Source: an uncultured Methanomassiliicoccaceae archaeon
GTDB taxonomy: Archaea; Thermoplasmatota; Thermoplasmata; Methanomassiliicoccales; Methanomethylophilaceae
Assembly: GCA_905187815.1 (NCBI GenBank)
Contig: CAJJJM010000002.1
Span: 124,001 to 188,000, forward strand
DNA length: 64,000 nt
Reading direction: 5' to 3'
Shown here piece by piece: positions 24,154 to 32,907 of this stretch (position 1 is the stretch's first letter; each line of letters starts with the position of its first letter). The position numbers were made by a program, and so were the translations under genes. The notes under the pieces are model-generated. The model made no database searches, was not told where the DNA came from, and was given only the letters and a program-made list of their open reading frames with translations.

Positions 24154-24809
24154 TAAGGGAATGCGAGGAACACGGCTATTTCAGGAACGAGAGGTGCCCG
24201 TACTGCGGGGAGGAGGGCAAGTTCATCATGTCCGACTTCGAGGTAGAGAAGATCGGGAGGACCCTTGCGGCCATCCTCAGGCACGGGAAGTTCGGTCTGG
24301 ACATGGACGCCCAGGGGAACGTGTCGCTCAAGGATGTGATGGCCAAGATCCGCGAACGCAACCCCCGCATGAACTGGCTCAGGGCGAGGCACATAGAGGC
24401 GCTGGTCGAGACGGACCCCAAGGGGAGGTACGCGATCTCCAACGGCAAGATCCGCGCCACCTACGGCCACACGATCCCCCTGGACATCAGGCTGGACTGC
24501 GAGGACATCCCGGACGAGCTCTTCTACCCGGCCACCCCCGAGGAGGCGGAGATCATCCTGGAGTCGGGGATATTCCCGTCGGACCGCGCGATGGTCCACC
24601 TATCCCGCGGCTACAGGGACGCCGTAAGGGCCGGATCGGTCCGCACCGAGGACCCTGTGATTCTCGTGATCGACACCGGCGTCTGCATGGAGCTGGGCTC
24701 CGACATAGGCAGGGCGGCGAAGACGGTTTACCTTTGCAGGAGCGTCCCCGCGGACGCCATAGATATAGCGGATCCCGAGGACTGGGATTCGGAAGAGGAG
24801 GATGAGTGA
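24150..24809 (+). CDS. RNA 2'-phosphotransferase (Tpt1/KptA)
   Basis: This family moves a 2'-phosphate from RNA to NAD. The 219-residue protein has an N-terminal zinc-knuckle-like start ([16 protein letters not shown]) typical of the archaeal versions, then [19 protein letters not shown], the [16 protein letters not shown] region and YRDAVRAG. It starts at GTG 24150, overlapping the folD stop as GTGA; no better start exists. Its physiological substrate in Archaea is unclear because splicing there does not leave a 2'-phosphate. An RNA 3'-phosphate cyclase is encoded elsewhere in the window. Confidence 0.88.
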   Translation: MIRECEEHGYFRNERCPYCGEEGKFIMSDFEVEKIGRTLAAILRHGKFGLDMDAQGNVSLKDVMAKIRERNPRMNWLRARHIEALVETDPKGRYAISNGKIRATYGHTIPLDIRLDCEDIPDELFYPATPEEAEIILESGIFPSDRAMVHLSRGYRDAVRAGSVRTEDPVILVIDTGVCMELGSDIGRAAKTVYLCRSVPADAIDIADPEDWDSEEEDE

Positions 24810-25760
24810 GTGGTACAGGTTCTCAGACCTGATGAGGTGGCCGCCAAATACGGCCCGATGTTCTGCCGCGGCTTCTACACCCTTGTGGACGAGGAGCACG
24901 GGAAGGCTAGGATCATAGAGAAGTGCGTCGCGAAGGGTCCCGGAGAGTGGGACATAGTCAACAGGCGCCGCACCAAGGGGGTCATCGAGGACATCCGCAT
25001 GGAGTCCAACATGCTCGTCATGGACACTGTCATCGGCGAGGGGGAGCTGCACTTCGGACCCGTCGCCACCGAGATGGGCGGACAGGGCCTGAAGGCGCTG
25101 AAGGTCGAGGGCGACGAGGTCCGCACGACCTGGTACGGCATCGCCGGAGCCTCCGTCGGCATCGGGGCTTGCATCCCGCAGTGCCCCGACGTCATCCGCA
25201 CCGAGTACCCGGACGACTTCCAGATGGGAGGGGCCCACAGGGCTCATGTGGACATCATCACGCCGAAGCTCGTCCGCGTCATCATCGGCATAGACGACAC
25301 CGACACCAAGGAGAAGGGGGCTTCCTGGGTGGCGTCACTCAAGCTGGGTACCGCCTGCCCCATCGGGCACTTCATCGAGCACAAGATCATACAGCTGAAC
25401 CCAAAGGTCCCCAACAAGACCACGAACTGCTGCTCCACAGCCGTCTCATTCGCGGTGAGGGAGGACGAGATCCCGGCGCTCATCGAGTTCGCCGTCGACT
25501 TCATCAGGAAGGAGTCCTACTCCGAGGATGCGGTCATCACCTTGTTCAAGGGCCTGGAGGTCCCCGAGGCGCTCAGGGAGTTCGGATGGAGCTGCAAGTC
25601 CGTCCTCTACACCACCGACGACGCCATCCGCGTCGCGGGCGAGAACGGCGTCCAGATCATCAGCGTCACCGGGACCAAGGGCGTTATCGGCGCCGTCGCC
25701 GCCATCGGATGCTTCGATCTTGGCGAGAGGTCCGCGGGCATCCCCGAGGATTTCGAGTGA
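24810..25760 (+). CDS. Methanogenesis marker protein 11
   Basis: The 316-residue protein matches the methanogen-restricted marker 11 family. It opens with LRPDEVAAKYGPMFCRGFY and carries a conserved VIIGIDDTDTKEKGASW block (about 168-184) that resembles the ATP-binding region of TiaS-like proteins. Its function is not established; its distribution links it to methanogenesis, perhaps to cofactor or methyl-coenzyme M reductase maturation. GTG 24810 directly follows the upstream stop, with TGAGTG spanning the junction. It supports placing the host among methanogens. Confidence 0.88.
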   Translation: MVQVLRPDEVAAKYGPMFCRGFYTLVDEEHGKARIIEKCVAKGPGEWDIVNRRRTKGVIEDIRMESNMLVMDTVIGEGELHFGPVATEMGGQGLKALKVEGDEVRTTWYGIAGASVGIGACIPQCPDVIRTEYPDDFQMGGAHRAHVDIITPKLVRVIIGIDDTDTKEKGASWVASLKLGTACPIGHFIEHKIIQLNPKVPNKTTNCCSTAVSFAVREDEIPALIEFAVDFIRKESYSEDAVITLFKGLEVPEALREFGWSCKSVLYTTDDAIRVAGENGVQIISVTGTKGVIGAVAAIGCFDLGERSAGIPEDFE

Positions 25761-25764
25761 TCCC

Positions 25765-26544
25765 ATGGAAGTCCCCCGTCTGATCACCGACAGGGCCTAC
25801 TCGACCTACGAGTCGATGATCGAGAAGGAGGTGTCAGCGGGGGAGATGCCCCGCCACATAGCCATCATAATGGACGGCAACCGCAGGTACGCCGAGGAGG
25901 TCCTCGGGGCCGAGCCGAAGGAGGGCCACAAGCTGGGCCGCCAGAAGCTAGACGAGGTCCTCCACTGGTGCCTGGAGCTGGACATCCATGTGCTGACGGT
26001 GTACGCCTTCTCGACGGAGAACTTCAACCGCGGTCAGGACGAGGTCGACTACCTCATGGAGCTCCTGGAGCAGTCGCTCTACGAGTTCGCGGACGACCCC
26101 GAGGTCCACAGCCACAAGGTCGCCATCAACGTGATCGGCGACGTCACCATGCTTCCGGACGGGGTCGTGAAGGCGATGGAGTACGCCAAGGAGCGCACTT
26201 CCGGCTACAAGGACAACTTCCTCAACATGGCCATCGCCTACAGCGGCAGACAGGACATAACCAACGCCATCAGGAGGATCGCCAAGGACGTCCTGGACGG
26301 CGCCATCACCGTGGACGACATCGACGAGTCCATGGTCTCAAACTACATCTCCACCACCGGCCTCCCGGACCCGGACCTGGTGCTCCGCACGTCCGGGGAG
26401 GTCAGGATCTCCAATTTCCTGCTATGGCAGATGGCCTACTCGGAGCTGTACTTCGCCGATGTATACTGGCCGGGCTTCAGGCACATCGACTTCCTCAGGG
26501 CCATCAGGACCTTCCAGCAGCGCAAGAGGCGCTTCGGCAAGTGA
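25765..26544 (+). CDS. uppS: cis-prenyltransferase (polyprenyl diphosphate synthase, UppS family)
   Basis: This enzyme elongates an allylic diphosphate with isopentenyl units in cis to make the long-chain lipid carrier for glycans. The 259-residue protein shows HIAIIMDGNRRYA, TVYAFSTENFNRG and the C-terminal DLVLRTSGEVRISNFLLWQ. In Archaea the product is usually the precursor of dolichol-type carriers for glycoprotein synthesis. ATG 25765 lies 4 nt after the marker 11 stop, inside the folD operon. Confidence 0.92.
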   Translation: MEVPRLITDRAYSTYESMIEKEVSAGEMPRHIAIIMDGNRRYAEEVLGAEPKEGHKLGRQKLDEVLHWCLELDIHVLTVYAFSTENFNRGQDEVDYLMELLEQSLYEFADDPEVHSHKVAINVIGDVTMLPDGVVKAMEYAKERTSGYKDNFLNMAIAYSGRQDITNAIRRIAKDVLDGAITVDDIDESMVSNYISTTGLPDPDLVLRTSGEVRISNFLLWQMAYSELYFADVYWPGFRHIDFLRAIRTFQQRKRRFGK

Positions 26545-26550
26545 TATCAC

Positions 26551-28278
26551 ATGAGCTCAGACATTATCTTCCTCCATGCGCCCAGCGTGTACGATTTCAG
26601 GAAGAAGCCCATCTTCTACGGCCCCGTTAGCGACGTCATCCCGTCGTCACCCGTGTTCGAGATGTACCCGATGGGCTTCATGACGATCTCCTCCCATCTG
26701 GAGGCCGCCGGCTTCAGGACCCGCATCGTCAACATCGCCGTGCAGATGCTCCAGAGCGAGAGGTTCGACGCCGAGGAGAGGATCAGGAAGCTGGATGCGG
26801 ACGTCTTCGCGATCGACCTCCATTGGATGCCGCACGCCCACGGGGCGATAGAGCTGGCGAAGATAGTCAAGAAGTACCACCCGGAGTCGAAGGTGGAGTT
26901 CGGCGGGCTCACGTCCTCGTACTTCTACCAGGAGCTGATCCAGCGTCCGGAGGTGGACCTGGTCATGAGGGGGGACACGACCGAGGTCCCCACCGTCATG
27001 ATGATGGAGGCCCTCCAGAGGGGCGGAGACCTCTCCGAGGTCCCAAATCTCGTCTGGAAGGACTCCGAGGGCAAGGTCCACGACAACGGTCTGACGTACT
27101 CGCTGGAGAGCCTGGACGAGATCAAGTTCGACTACGGCACCATGATCAGGAGCGTCCTGAGGAACAGGGACATCTCCGGGGCCCTGCCCTGGTTCGGGTG
27201 GGACAAGCTCCCGCTCACGTCGGTCTTCACCGTCAGGGGCTGCAGCGTCAACTGCGCGGAGTGCGGAGGATCCCATTTCGCCAACGGCAGGGTCGTCTGC
27301 AGGCGCAGGCCCGCCTTCAGGAGCCCGGAGAAGCTCGCAGAGGACATCGACCTGATCCAGTCGTACCTCAACACACCCGTGTTCATAGTGGGTGACCTCA
27401 GGCAGCAGAGCCAGGACTACGCCGACCGGTTCCTGAAAGAGTGCAAGGAGCGTCGCATAAAGAACCACGTCGTCATCGAGCTCTTCAACGGGGCCGGCGA
27501 CGAATACTTCCAGAAGATCGACAGGTCCCTGGAGGGGGGATGGTCCATCGAGTTCTCCCCCGACTCTCACGACGAGAAGGTCAGGCTGGCCCTCGGGAAG
27601 GGATATACGAACGACGCCATCGAGAGGACGATCCCGGCGGCGTTCAGGAACGGATGCTTCAGATTCGACCTGTTCTATATGAATGGCCTCCCATATCAGG
27701 ACCGCGAGTCCGCAATGGACAGCGTCAGGGCCTCCAGGAGGCTCTGGGGGTCCGTCGGCAGGGACGACGGGCTGTTCATCTACAACGCTCCGTTCGCACC
27801 CTTCGTCGATCCCGGCAGCAGGGTGTTCGAGGAGCCGGAGAAATGGGGCTACACCCTGCGTGCCCGCACGCTCGAGGACCACAGGCGCCTTCTGGACAAC
27901 CCGTCCTGGAAGCATGTCCTCTCCTACGAGACGAAGTGGATGACCAGGGACGACGTGGCCGAGATATCCTACGACGCCGCCGTGGAGCTCGCGAGATGCG
28001 AGCACGAGGCCGGCCGCATAGACGAGGAGACCATGAGCCAGCGCATAGAGCGGACGGAGTTCGCCCGCTCGCTCATGCACAAGGTGGACGAGATCATGGC
28101 GATCCCCGATCCGGAGGAGAGGGAGGCCAGGCTCTGGGAGACCAAGGACGAGGGCACCAGGATGATGAACTCTACGGTCTGCAACAAGAAGGACCTGGAC
28201 TGGGAGGCCGGGTCCATCTGGTCCAACGGTCCCCGCGTCGCAGTGGGTCTGGCAAAGTCCCTCCTGAGACGTCACTGA
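26551..28278 (+). CDS. B12-binding/radical SAM protein, Ta0216 family
   Basis: The 575-residue protein has an N-terminal cobalamin-binding-like Rossmann region (about 1-170) and a radical SAM core with CSVNCAEC (C231, C235, C238) that would hold the [4Fe-4S]-SAM cluster. Its overall length and start (DIIFLHAPSVYDFRKKPIFYGP) fit the Ta0216-type family named after Thermoplasma acidophilum, whose reaction is unknown. It is the last gene of the folD-tpt1-marker 11-uppS operon, 6 nt after uppS, so lipid-carrier, glycan or cofactor chemistry is possible. The gene end overlaps proC by 7 nt tail to tail. Confidence 0.85.
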   Translation: MSSDIIFLHAPSVYDFRKKPIFYGPVSDVIPSSPVFEMYPMGFMTISSHLEAAGFRTRIVNIAVQMLQSERFDAEERIRKLDADVFAIDLHWMPHAHGAIELAKIVKKYHPESKVEFGGLTSSYFYQELIQRPEVDLVMRGDTTEVPTVMMMEALQRGGDLSEVPNLVWKDSEGKVHDNGLTYSLESLDEIKFDYGTMIRSVLRNRDISGALPWFGWDKLPLTSVFTVRGCSVNCAECGGSHFANGRVVCRRRPAFRSPEKLAEDIDLIQSYLNTPVFIVGDLRQQSQDYADRFLKECKERRIKNHVVIELFNGAGDEYFQKIDRSLEGGWSIEFSPDSHDEKVRLALGKGYTNDAIERTIPAAFRNGCFRFDLFYMNGLPYQDRESAMDSVRASRRLWGSVGRDDGLFIYNAPFAPFVDPGSRVFEEPEKWGYTLRARTLEDHRRLLDNPSWKHVLSYETKWMTRDDVAEISYDAAVELARCEHEAGRIDEETMSQRIERTEFARSLMHKVDEIMAIPDPEEREARLWETKDEGTRMMNSTVCNKKDLDWEAGSIWSNGPRVAVGLAKSLLRRH

Positions 28279-29075
28279 TGCCAGCTCATCTCGAATGATT
28301 TCTGGACCGTGGAGTCGACTGCGGCGATCATCGTCGCGCGGAGACCCATCTCCTCCGCCGAGCGGACGCCGACGATGGTGGTCCCGCCGGGGGAGCAGAC
28401 CTCGTCTCTAAGGACATCGGGGTGCTTCCCCGTCTCCAGGACCATCTTGGCCGCACCGAGCATGGACTGGGCGGCCAGCCTTATGGAGTCGGCGCGGGAC
28501 AGGCCGTTGAGGACCCCCGCGTCGGCCATGGCGTCGATTATCATGTAGAAGAAGGCGGGCGAGCTGCCGGCGATCCCGGTGATGGCGTCCATGTACTCCT
28601 CTCCGACCTCCACGGCGAGTCCTACGGACCCGAGGATGGAGGCAACGGATCTCCTGTCGTCCTCGGTGACGTGGGCGTTGCAGCAGTATCCCATGGCTCC
28701 CTCCAGGACCATGCAGCAGTGGTTGGGCATGACCCTCACGATGCGCGCATCTGGCACATATGATTCCAGACGGTCGACCGTGAGTCCCGCGACGATGCTG
28801 ATCAGCATCTTGCCGGACAGGTCTAGCCCCTCGGCGAAGACCTCCGGGACGTGCTTCGGCTTCACTGCGAGGACGACGATGTCGGACATCTCGCAGACCT
28901 CCTTCGCGGTCCTGTACATGCCGATGCCGTAGCCCTCCGCCACCCTGGCCCTCGTGGATTTGCTGGGCGCGCAGGCCACAATCTCGTCGCTGCCGAAAAC
29001 CTTCCTGGCGAGGAGGCCGCCGATCAGCGCCTCCGCCATCTTCCCCGCTCCGATGAAACCGATGCTCGCGGACAT
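28272..29075 (-). CDS. proC: Pyrroline-5-carboxylate reductase
   Basis: This enzyme carries out the last step of proline synthesis, reducing pyrroline-5-carboxylate with NAD(P)H. The 267-residue protein has the N-terminal dinucleotide-binding motif IGFIGAGKMAEALIGG, AVKPKHVPEV, VRVMPNHCCMV and the C-terminal family block CSPGGTTIVGV. ATG 29075 has a TATA box 25 nt upstream, so the mRNA is probably leaderless; its promoter is back-to-back with that of the fpo operon. Confidence 0.92.
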   Translation of the reverse strand: MSASIGFIGAGKMAEALIGGLLARKVFGSDEIVACAPSKSTRARVAEGYGIGMYRTAKEVCEMSDIVVLAVKPKHVPEVFAEGLDLSGKMLISIVAGLTVDRLESYVPDARIVRVMPNHCCMVLEGAMGYCCNAHVTEDDRRSVASILGSVGLAVEVGEEYMDAITGIAGSSPAFFYMIIDAMADAGVLNGLSRADSIRLAAQSMLGAAKMVLETGKHPDVLRDEVCSPGGTTIVGVRSAEEMGLRATMIAAVDSTVQKSFEMSWHQ

Positions 29076-29095
29076 GCGGGCGAGATGCCCCTTCC

Positions 29096-29170
29096 AATAA
29101 ATAAGGACTGCCGGAGTCGAATTCCAGTATTGTCCTTGTATAAATACTTGTGCTGTGGAACCTTTATGTA
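29096..29170. promoter_or_regulatory. Divergent proC/fpo promoters
   Basis: On the minus strand TTATTTATT (29096-29104) is centred 25 nt before the proC ATG. On the plus strand TATAAATA (29139-29146) precedes fpoA by about 52 nt, and a weaker box, CTTTATGTA (29161-29169), lies at about 29 nt. The fpo operon may thus have two start sites. The opposing boxes are only about 40 nt apart. Confidence 0.55.
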
Positions 29171-29194
29171 CTAACAAAACATCGCCGAGATTCA

Positions 29195-29557
29195 ATGTCA
29201 CTAATTGAGTACTACATGCCATTAGCGATAGTGAGCGTTATTGCGCTCGGATTCGCGCCACTGGCATGGTGGGCCTCAAGGTTGTTCAGGCCTAAGAAAC
29301 CCACTCAGTGGATGGAGTCCACGTACGAGTGCGGTTCGGAGCCCATTGGAGAAGCCCAGGTGCAGTTCAGGTTCCAATACTACACTTTTGCACTGATTTT
29401 TGTCGTCTTTGACCTGGTTGCCACCTTCTTGATGATCTGGGCAGTAGCGTTCTCTGGTCTCACCACCAACGCTCAGCTCATGATGATGGTCTTCTTCGGG
29501 ATTCTGATTCTTGGTGTCGTGTACGCCTTGAAAAAGGAGGATTACGTATGGATATGA
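29195..29557 (+). CDS. fpoA: F420H2 dehydrogenase-like complex, subunit A
   Basis: This is a NuoA-like membrane subunit of 120 residues with three transmembrane helices (about 8-30, 65-86, 93-112). It contains the conserved STYECGSEPIG loop and RFQYYTFALIFVVFD segment of complex I subunit A/ND3, which forms part of the quinone-site loop at the membrane-peripheral interface. It is the first gene of a 12-gene operon. ATG 29195 is chosen over an upstream in-frame ATG at 29150 because the latter lies in the promoter. It overlaps fpoB by 10 nt. Confidence 0.93.
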   Translation: MSLIEYYMPLAIVSVIALGFAPLAWWASRLFRPKKPTQWMESTYECGSEPIGEAQVQFRFQYYTFALIFVVFDLVATFLMIWAVAFSGLTTNAQLMMMVFFGILILGVVYALKKEDYVWI

Positions 29558-30111
29558 GCCTCTACCCCCATGCGGTCGCGATGAGTGCTGACGAGTTCAT
29601 GTCATGGTCCGACGCCATGATCAACGACCTCCTCAGCTCCGGAATGAAGAAGACAGTGGATGAGCTCACAGGGCCGATCTGGACCTGGGCTATGAAGAAC
29701 TCCATGCACCCCCTGCACTGGGGACTCGCATGCTGCGCTCTGGAGATGGCTGCGGCCTCCGCGCCCAGGTATGATGCAGAGCGTTACGGTATGATCTACC
29801 GTTCCTCGCCCAGGCAGACAGATATCCTCCTCGTCAACGGCTGGATCTCCAAGAAGATCCGTCCCGACCTGAGGCGTCTCTACGAGCAGATCCCCAACCC
29901 CAAGTGGGTCGTGGCGATGGGCGAGTGCGCCATCTCCGGCGGACCCTGGTACGATTCCTACAACACAGTGCAGGGACTCGACCAGATCGTCCCCGTCGAT
30001 GTGTACATCCCCGGATGCCCCGCGCGCCCCGATGCGATGATCGACGGTTTCATGCTCCTCCAGAAGAAGATCGAGAGCTACTTCAAGAGGGGAGCATTCC
30101 TGGAGGACTGA
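29548..30111 (+). CDS. fpoB: F420H2 dehydrogenase-like complex, subunit B
   Basis: This NuoB/PSST-like peripheral subunit of 187 residues holds the terminal [4Fe-4S] cluster N2 that passes electrons to the lipid carrier. The ligands are visible as C62 and C63 (GLACCALEM), C127 (MGECAISGG) and C157 (IPGCPARP). AAGGAGG lies upstream of ATG 29548. It would contact FpoD and the loop of FpoA. Confidence 0.95.
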   Translation: MDMSLYPHAVAMSADEFMSWSDAMINDLLSSGMKKTVDELTGPIWTWAMKNSMHPLHWGLACCALEMAAASAPRYDAERYGMIYRSSPRQTDILLVNGWISKKIRPDLRRLYEQIPNPKWVVAMGECAISGGPWYDSYNTVQGLDQIVPVDVYIPGCPARPDAMIDGFMLLQKKIESYFKRGAFLED

Positions 30112-30113
30112 GC

Positions 30114-30584
30114 ATGGACACCGAAGCCGTGTATCAGAGCCCCTCCGAGGAGGAGGTCAAGACCCTCCTGACGGAGAAGTTCCCCGAGGTCGAGGTTACG
30201 AAGACCGAGGCCCGCAGGGTGTATGCCAAGCTCCCCAGGGAGAAGATCCTCGAGGTCTGCAAGTACATCCAGCACAACCTGACCTTCGAGCACTGCTCAA
30301 CCGTCATCGGAGTGGACTATGTGGACCACATGACCGTAGTGTACCACCTGTCCAACTACTACAACGGACTTATGATCGAGCTTTCCACGGACCTTCCCGC
30401 AGACGACCTCCATGTGGAGTCAGTGACATGCGTCTGGGAGGGTGCCAACTGGCATGAGAGGGAGACCTACGAGCTCTTCGGAATCATTTTCGACAACCAC
30501 CCCAAGCTGGAGAGGCTGCTGACCCCGAAGACCTACGAGTTCTACCCCTTCAGGAAATCCTACAAGCTCAGGGGGAGTGAGTGA
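30114..30584 (+). CDS. fpoC: F420H2 dehydrogenase-like complex, subunit C
   Basis: This is a NuoC/30-kDa-like peripheral subunit of 156 residues. Its C-terminal half has VTCVWEGANWHERETYELFGI and ends with FYPFRKSYKLRG, which fits the conserved NuoC region. It has no metal ligands; in complex I this subunit supports the D subunit. It starts 2 nt after fpoB and its stop overlaps the fpoD start by 1 nt. Confidence 0.92.
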   Translation: MDTEAVYQSPSEEEVKTLLTEKFPEVEVTKTEARRVYAKLPREKILEVCKYIQHNLTFEHCSTVIGVDYVDHMTVVYHLSNYYNGLMIELSTDLPADDLHVESVTCVWEGANWHERETYELFGIIFDNHPKLERLLTPKTYEFYPFRKSYKLRGSE

Positions 30585-31726
30585 TGGCAGACTCATTGGT
30601 TCCCGTTAAAGAAATTGAAGAGAAGATGGAAACCGACAAGATGTGGATCATCATGGGTCCGCAGCATCCGTTCTCCCACGGTCTCTGGACCCTCAAGATC
30701 CAGGTCGACGGAGAGATCGTCACCGATGCCGAGCCCATCGTCGGTTACCTGCACCGCGGATGGGAGAAGGAGGCCGAGAACAGGATCTATCCCAAGATCA
30801 TTCCCATGGCCGACCGTCTCTGCTACGCTGCGTCCATGACCTACACCCACCTCTACTGCATGACGGTGGAGAAGGCCCTGGGCATCGACATCCCGGAGAA
30901 AGCCAAATACATCAGGATCGTGGCCGATGAGGTCTGCAGGATCAACTCGCACCTCATGTGGCTCGCCGCCGTCGGTACCGACCTCGGAAACCTGACCGTG
31001 TTCCTGTGGGCCATGAGGGAGAGGGAGTACTTCCTCGACCTGAACGTCAAGCTCTGTGGAGCCAGGATGACAACCAACTACCCGCGTATCGGCGGAGTCA
31101 GGAATGACCTGACCGAGCTGTTCGACAGGGACATCCTCCGCACCGTGGACCGCTTCGAGAAGGCCATGTGGGACATCATCGCGCTGATGGACGACAGCTC
31201 CATCATCGTGTCCAGGATGAAGGGCGTCAGCTACCTCACCCGCGAGCAGTGCGCCAACATCGGTATGACCGGTCCCGCGATGAGGGGATGCGGAGTCGAC
31301 TTCGATATCCGCCGCGATGATCCCTACGACAACTACGACAAGGTGGACTTCGAGGTCCCCGTCCTGACAGAGGGAGATTCCTATGCCAGGTACATGATCC
31401 GTATCGAGGAGATGTTCCAGTCCTGCGACATCATCAGGCAGGCGGTCCAGAAGATCAGGGCCCTCGGAAAGAACGCCCCCTACAGGATCAAGACCCCCAC
31501 AAAGGTCCCCGCAGGAACCGCCTTCATGAGGATGGAGGACCCCCGCGGAGAGTCCCTGATGTACCTCGTCTCCGATGGAACCGACAAGCCCTACAGGCTC
31601 AAGGTCCGTAGCCCCATCTTTACGAACGTATCCACATCCAAGGTCATGTGCCAGGGATGCAGGATCGCCGATGTTCCGGCCATCCTCGCCCAGATCGACA
31701 TGTGCCTGGGTGAGACCGACAGGTGA
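30584..31726 (+). CDS. fpoD: F420H2 dehydrogenase-like complex, subunit D
   Basis: This NuoD/49-kDa-like subunit of 380 residues is related to the large subunit of NiFe hydrogenases but lacks the metal-binding cysteine pairs. The N-terminal IMGPQHPFSHGLWTLK and YLHRGWEKEAENR motifs match the quinone-site subunit. In the complex it would bind the head group of the membrane electron carrier next to FpoB. ATG 30584 is preferred over the adjacent GTG 30581; it overlaps the fpoC stop. Confidence 0.94.
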   Translation: MADSLVPVKEIEEKMETDKMWIIMGPQHPFSHGLWTLKIQVDGEIVTDAEPIVGYLHRGWEKEAENRIYPKIIPMADRLCYAASMTYTHLYCMTVEKALGIDIPEKAKYIRIVADEVCRINSHLMWLAAVGTDLGNLTVFLWAMREREYFLDLNVKLCGARMTTNYPRIGGVRNDLTELFDRDILRTVDRFEKAMWDIIALMDDSSIIVSRMKGVSYLTREQCANIGMTGPAMRGCGVDFDIRRDDPYDNYDKVDFEVPVLTEGDSYARYMIRIEEMFQSCDIIRQAVQKIRALGKNAPYRIKTPTKVPAGTAFMRMEDPRGESLMYLVSDGTDKPYRLKVRSPIFTNVSTSKVMCQGCRIADVPAILAQIDMCLGETDR

Positions 31727-32907
31727 TGAACTTGGTAGTCGAATACAACAGTCTGCTCAACTTCATCAACTTCGGCGAACTGGGCCTGATGGACAACGCC
31801 TACTACCCGTTCGACACCTACAACCTGCCCTACGCGATCTGCTACAGGCTGTGGGAGATCATCGGAGGCACCATCGCATGGCTCCTCAATCTCATATTCC
31901 CCGACAACGGAGTCTCCACCTGGCTGATCGGAGAGGCCGCGAGCACCCTGTTCGCGCTCATCCTGTTCATGCTGGTCGTGTTCATCGTCGTCTTCGTGTG
32001 CACGCTGATATCCCTATGGATGGAGCGTAAGTGCCTCGGAAGGATGATGGACAGAAGGGGAACCATGGTCGGAATGAAGGGATTCCTTCAGTGCGTCGCC
32101 GACGGTCTGAAGACCTTCATGAAAGAGAACACCATCCCCGGAAAGGTCGACAAGATGACCTACATGTGGACCGTGTCCCTGGTCATCGGTGTGTCCGTCC
32201 TCGTGGCGTGCATGATCCCCCTGTCCGGCAGGTGGTACGTCGTCGATTACGACACAGGTCTGCTCATCATCATGGCGTTCTTCGCTCTGGCGCCGTTCTT
32301 CATCCTGGTTTCGGGATGGGCCCAGAACAACAAATACGCCCTGATCGGAGGAATGAGGGCGGCCGAGCTGATGATCTCCTACGAGGTCCCCATGCTCATC
32401 ATGATCGCCACCACTGCCCTCCTGGCAGGCAGCTTCAACATCGGTGACATCGTCTACGCACAGAACGACACCGTCTGGTTCTTCATACCCCAGATCATCG
32501 GTTTCATCACGTTCTTCTTCTGCGCCACAGCGGAGTCCGAGCGTCTGCCCTTCGATATCGCGGAGGCCGAGGCCGAGCTGGTCGAGGGATGGCAGACAGA
32601 GTACGCTGGAATGAAGTGGGGTCTCATCATGCTGGCCGACTACTTCAGAGGCTACGTCGCGTGCGCCATGGTCACCATCATGTACCTCGGTGGATGGACC
32701 CTGCCCATCATCGGTGACGGTCCCATACCCGAGATCGTGTTCCTGCTGAAGACCTGGTTCGTGTTCTTCCTGATGATCCTCATCAGGGCGGCTCTGGCCC
32801 GTGTCAGGCCCGATCAGATCCTCAACATCGGATGGAAGGTGTTCATGCCCCTGTCCGTGATCAACCTTGCAGTGGTCCTGCTGCTTAAGGTCGGAGGTGT
32901 GTTCTGA
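31726..32907 (+). CDS. fpoH: F420H2 dehydrogenase-like complex, subunit H
   Basis: This is a NuoH/ND1-like membrane subunit of 393 residues with about eight to nine helices. It joins the peripheral arm to the pump modules and forms the entry of the lipid-carrier chamber. The motifs WMERKCLGRMMDRRG and the acidic loop ESERLPFDIAEAEAELVEGW are characteristic. An N-terminal extension of about 55 residues precedes the first strong helix. It starts within the fpoD stop codon (ATGA-type junction). Confidence 0.94.
   Translation: MNLVVEYNSLLNFINFGELGLMDNAYYPFDTYNLPYAICYRLWEIIGGTIAWLLNLIFPDNGVSTWLIGEAASTLFALILFMLVVFIVVFVCTLISLWMERKCLGRMMDRRGTMVGMKGFLQCVADGLKTFMKENTIPGKVDKMTYMWTVSLVIGVSVLVACMIPLSGRWYVVDYDTGLLIIMAFFALAPFFILVSGWAQNNKYALIGGMRAAELMISYEVPMLIMIATTALLAGSFNIGDIVYAQNDTVWFFIPQIIGFITFFFCATAESERLPFDIAEAEAELVEGWQTEYAGMKWGLIMLADYFRGYVACAMVTIMYLGGWTLPIIGDGPIPEIVFLLKTWFVFFLMILIRAALARVRPDQILNIGWKVFMPLSVINLAVVLLLKVGGVF

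Noticed and set aside
26647..28275. Open frame of 542 codons on the minus strand
   Set aside because: It is antisense to the radical SAM gene, whose conserved motifs are in the plus frame.
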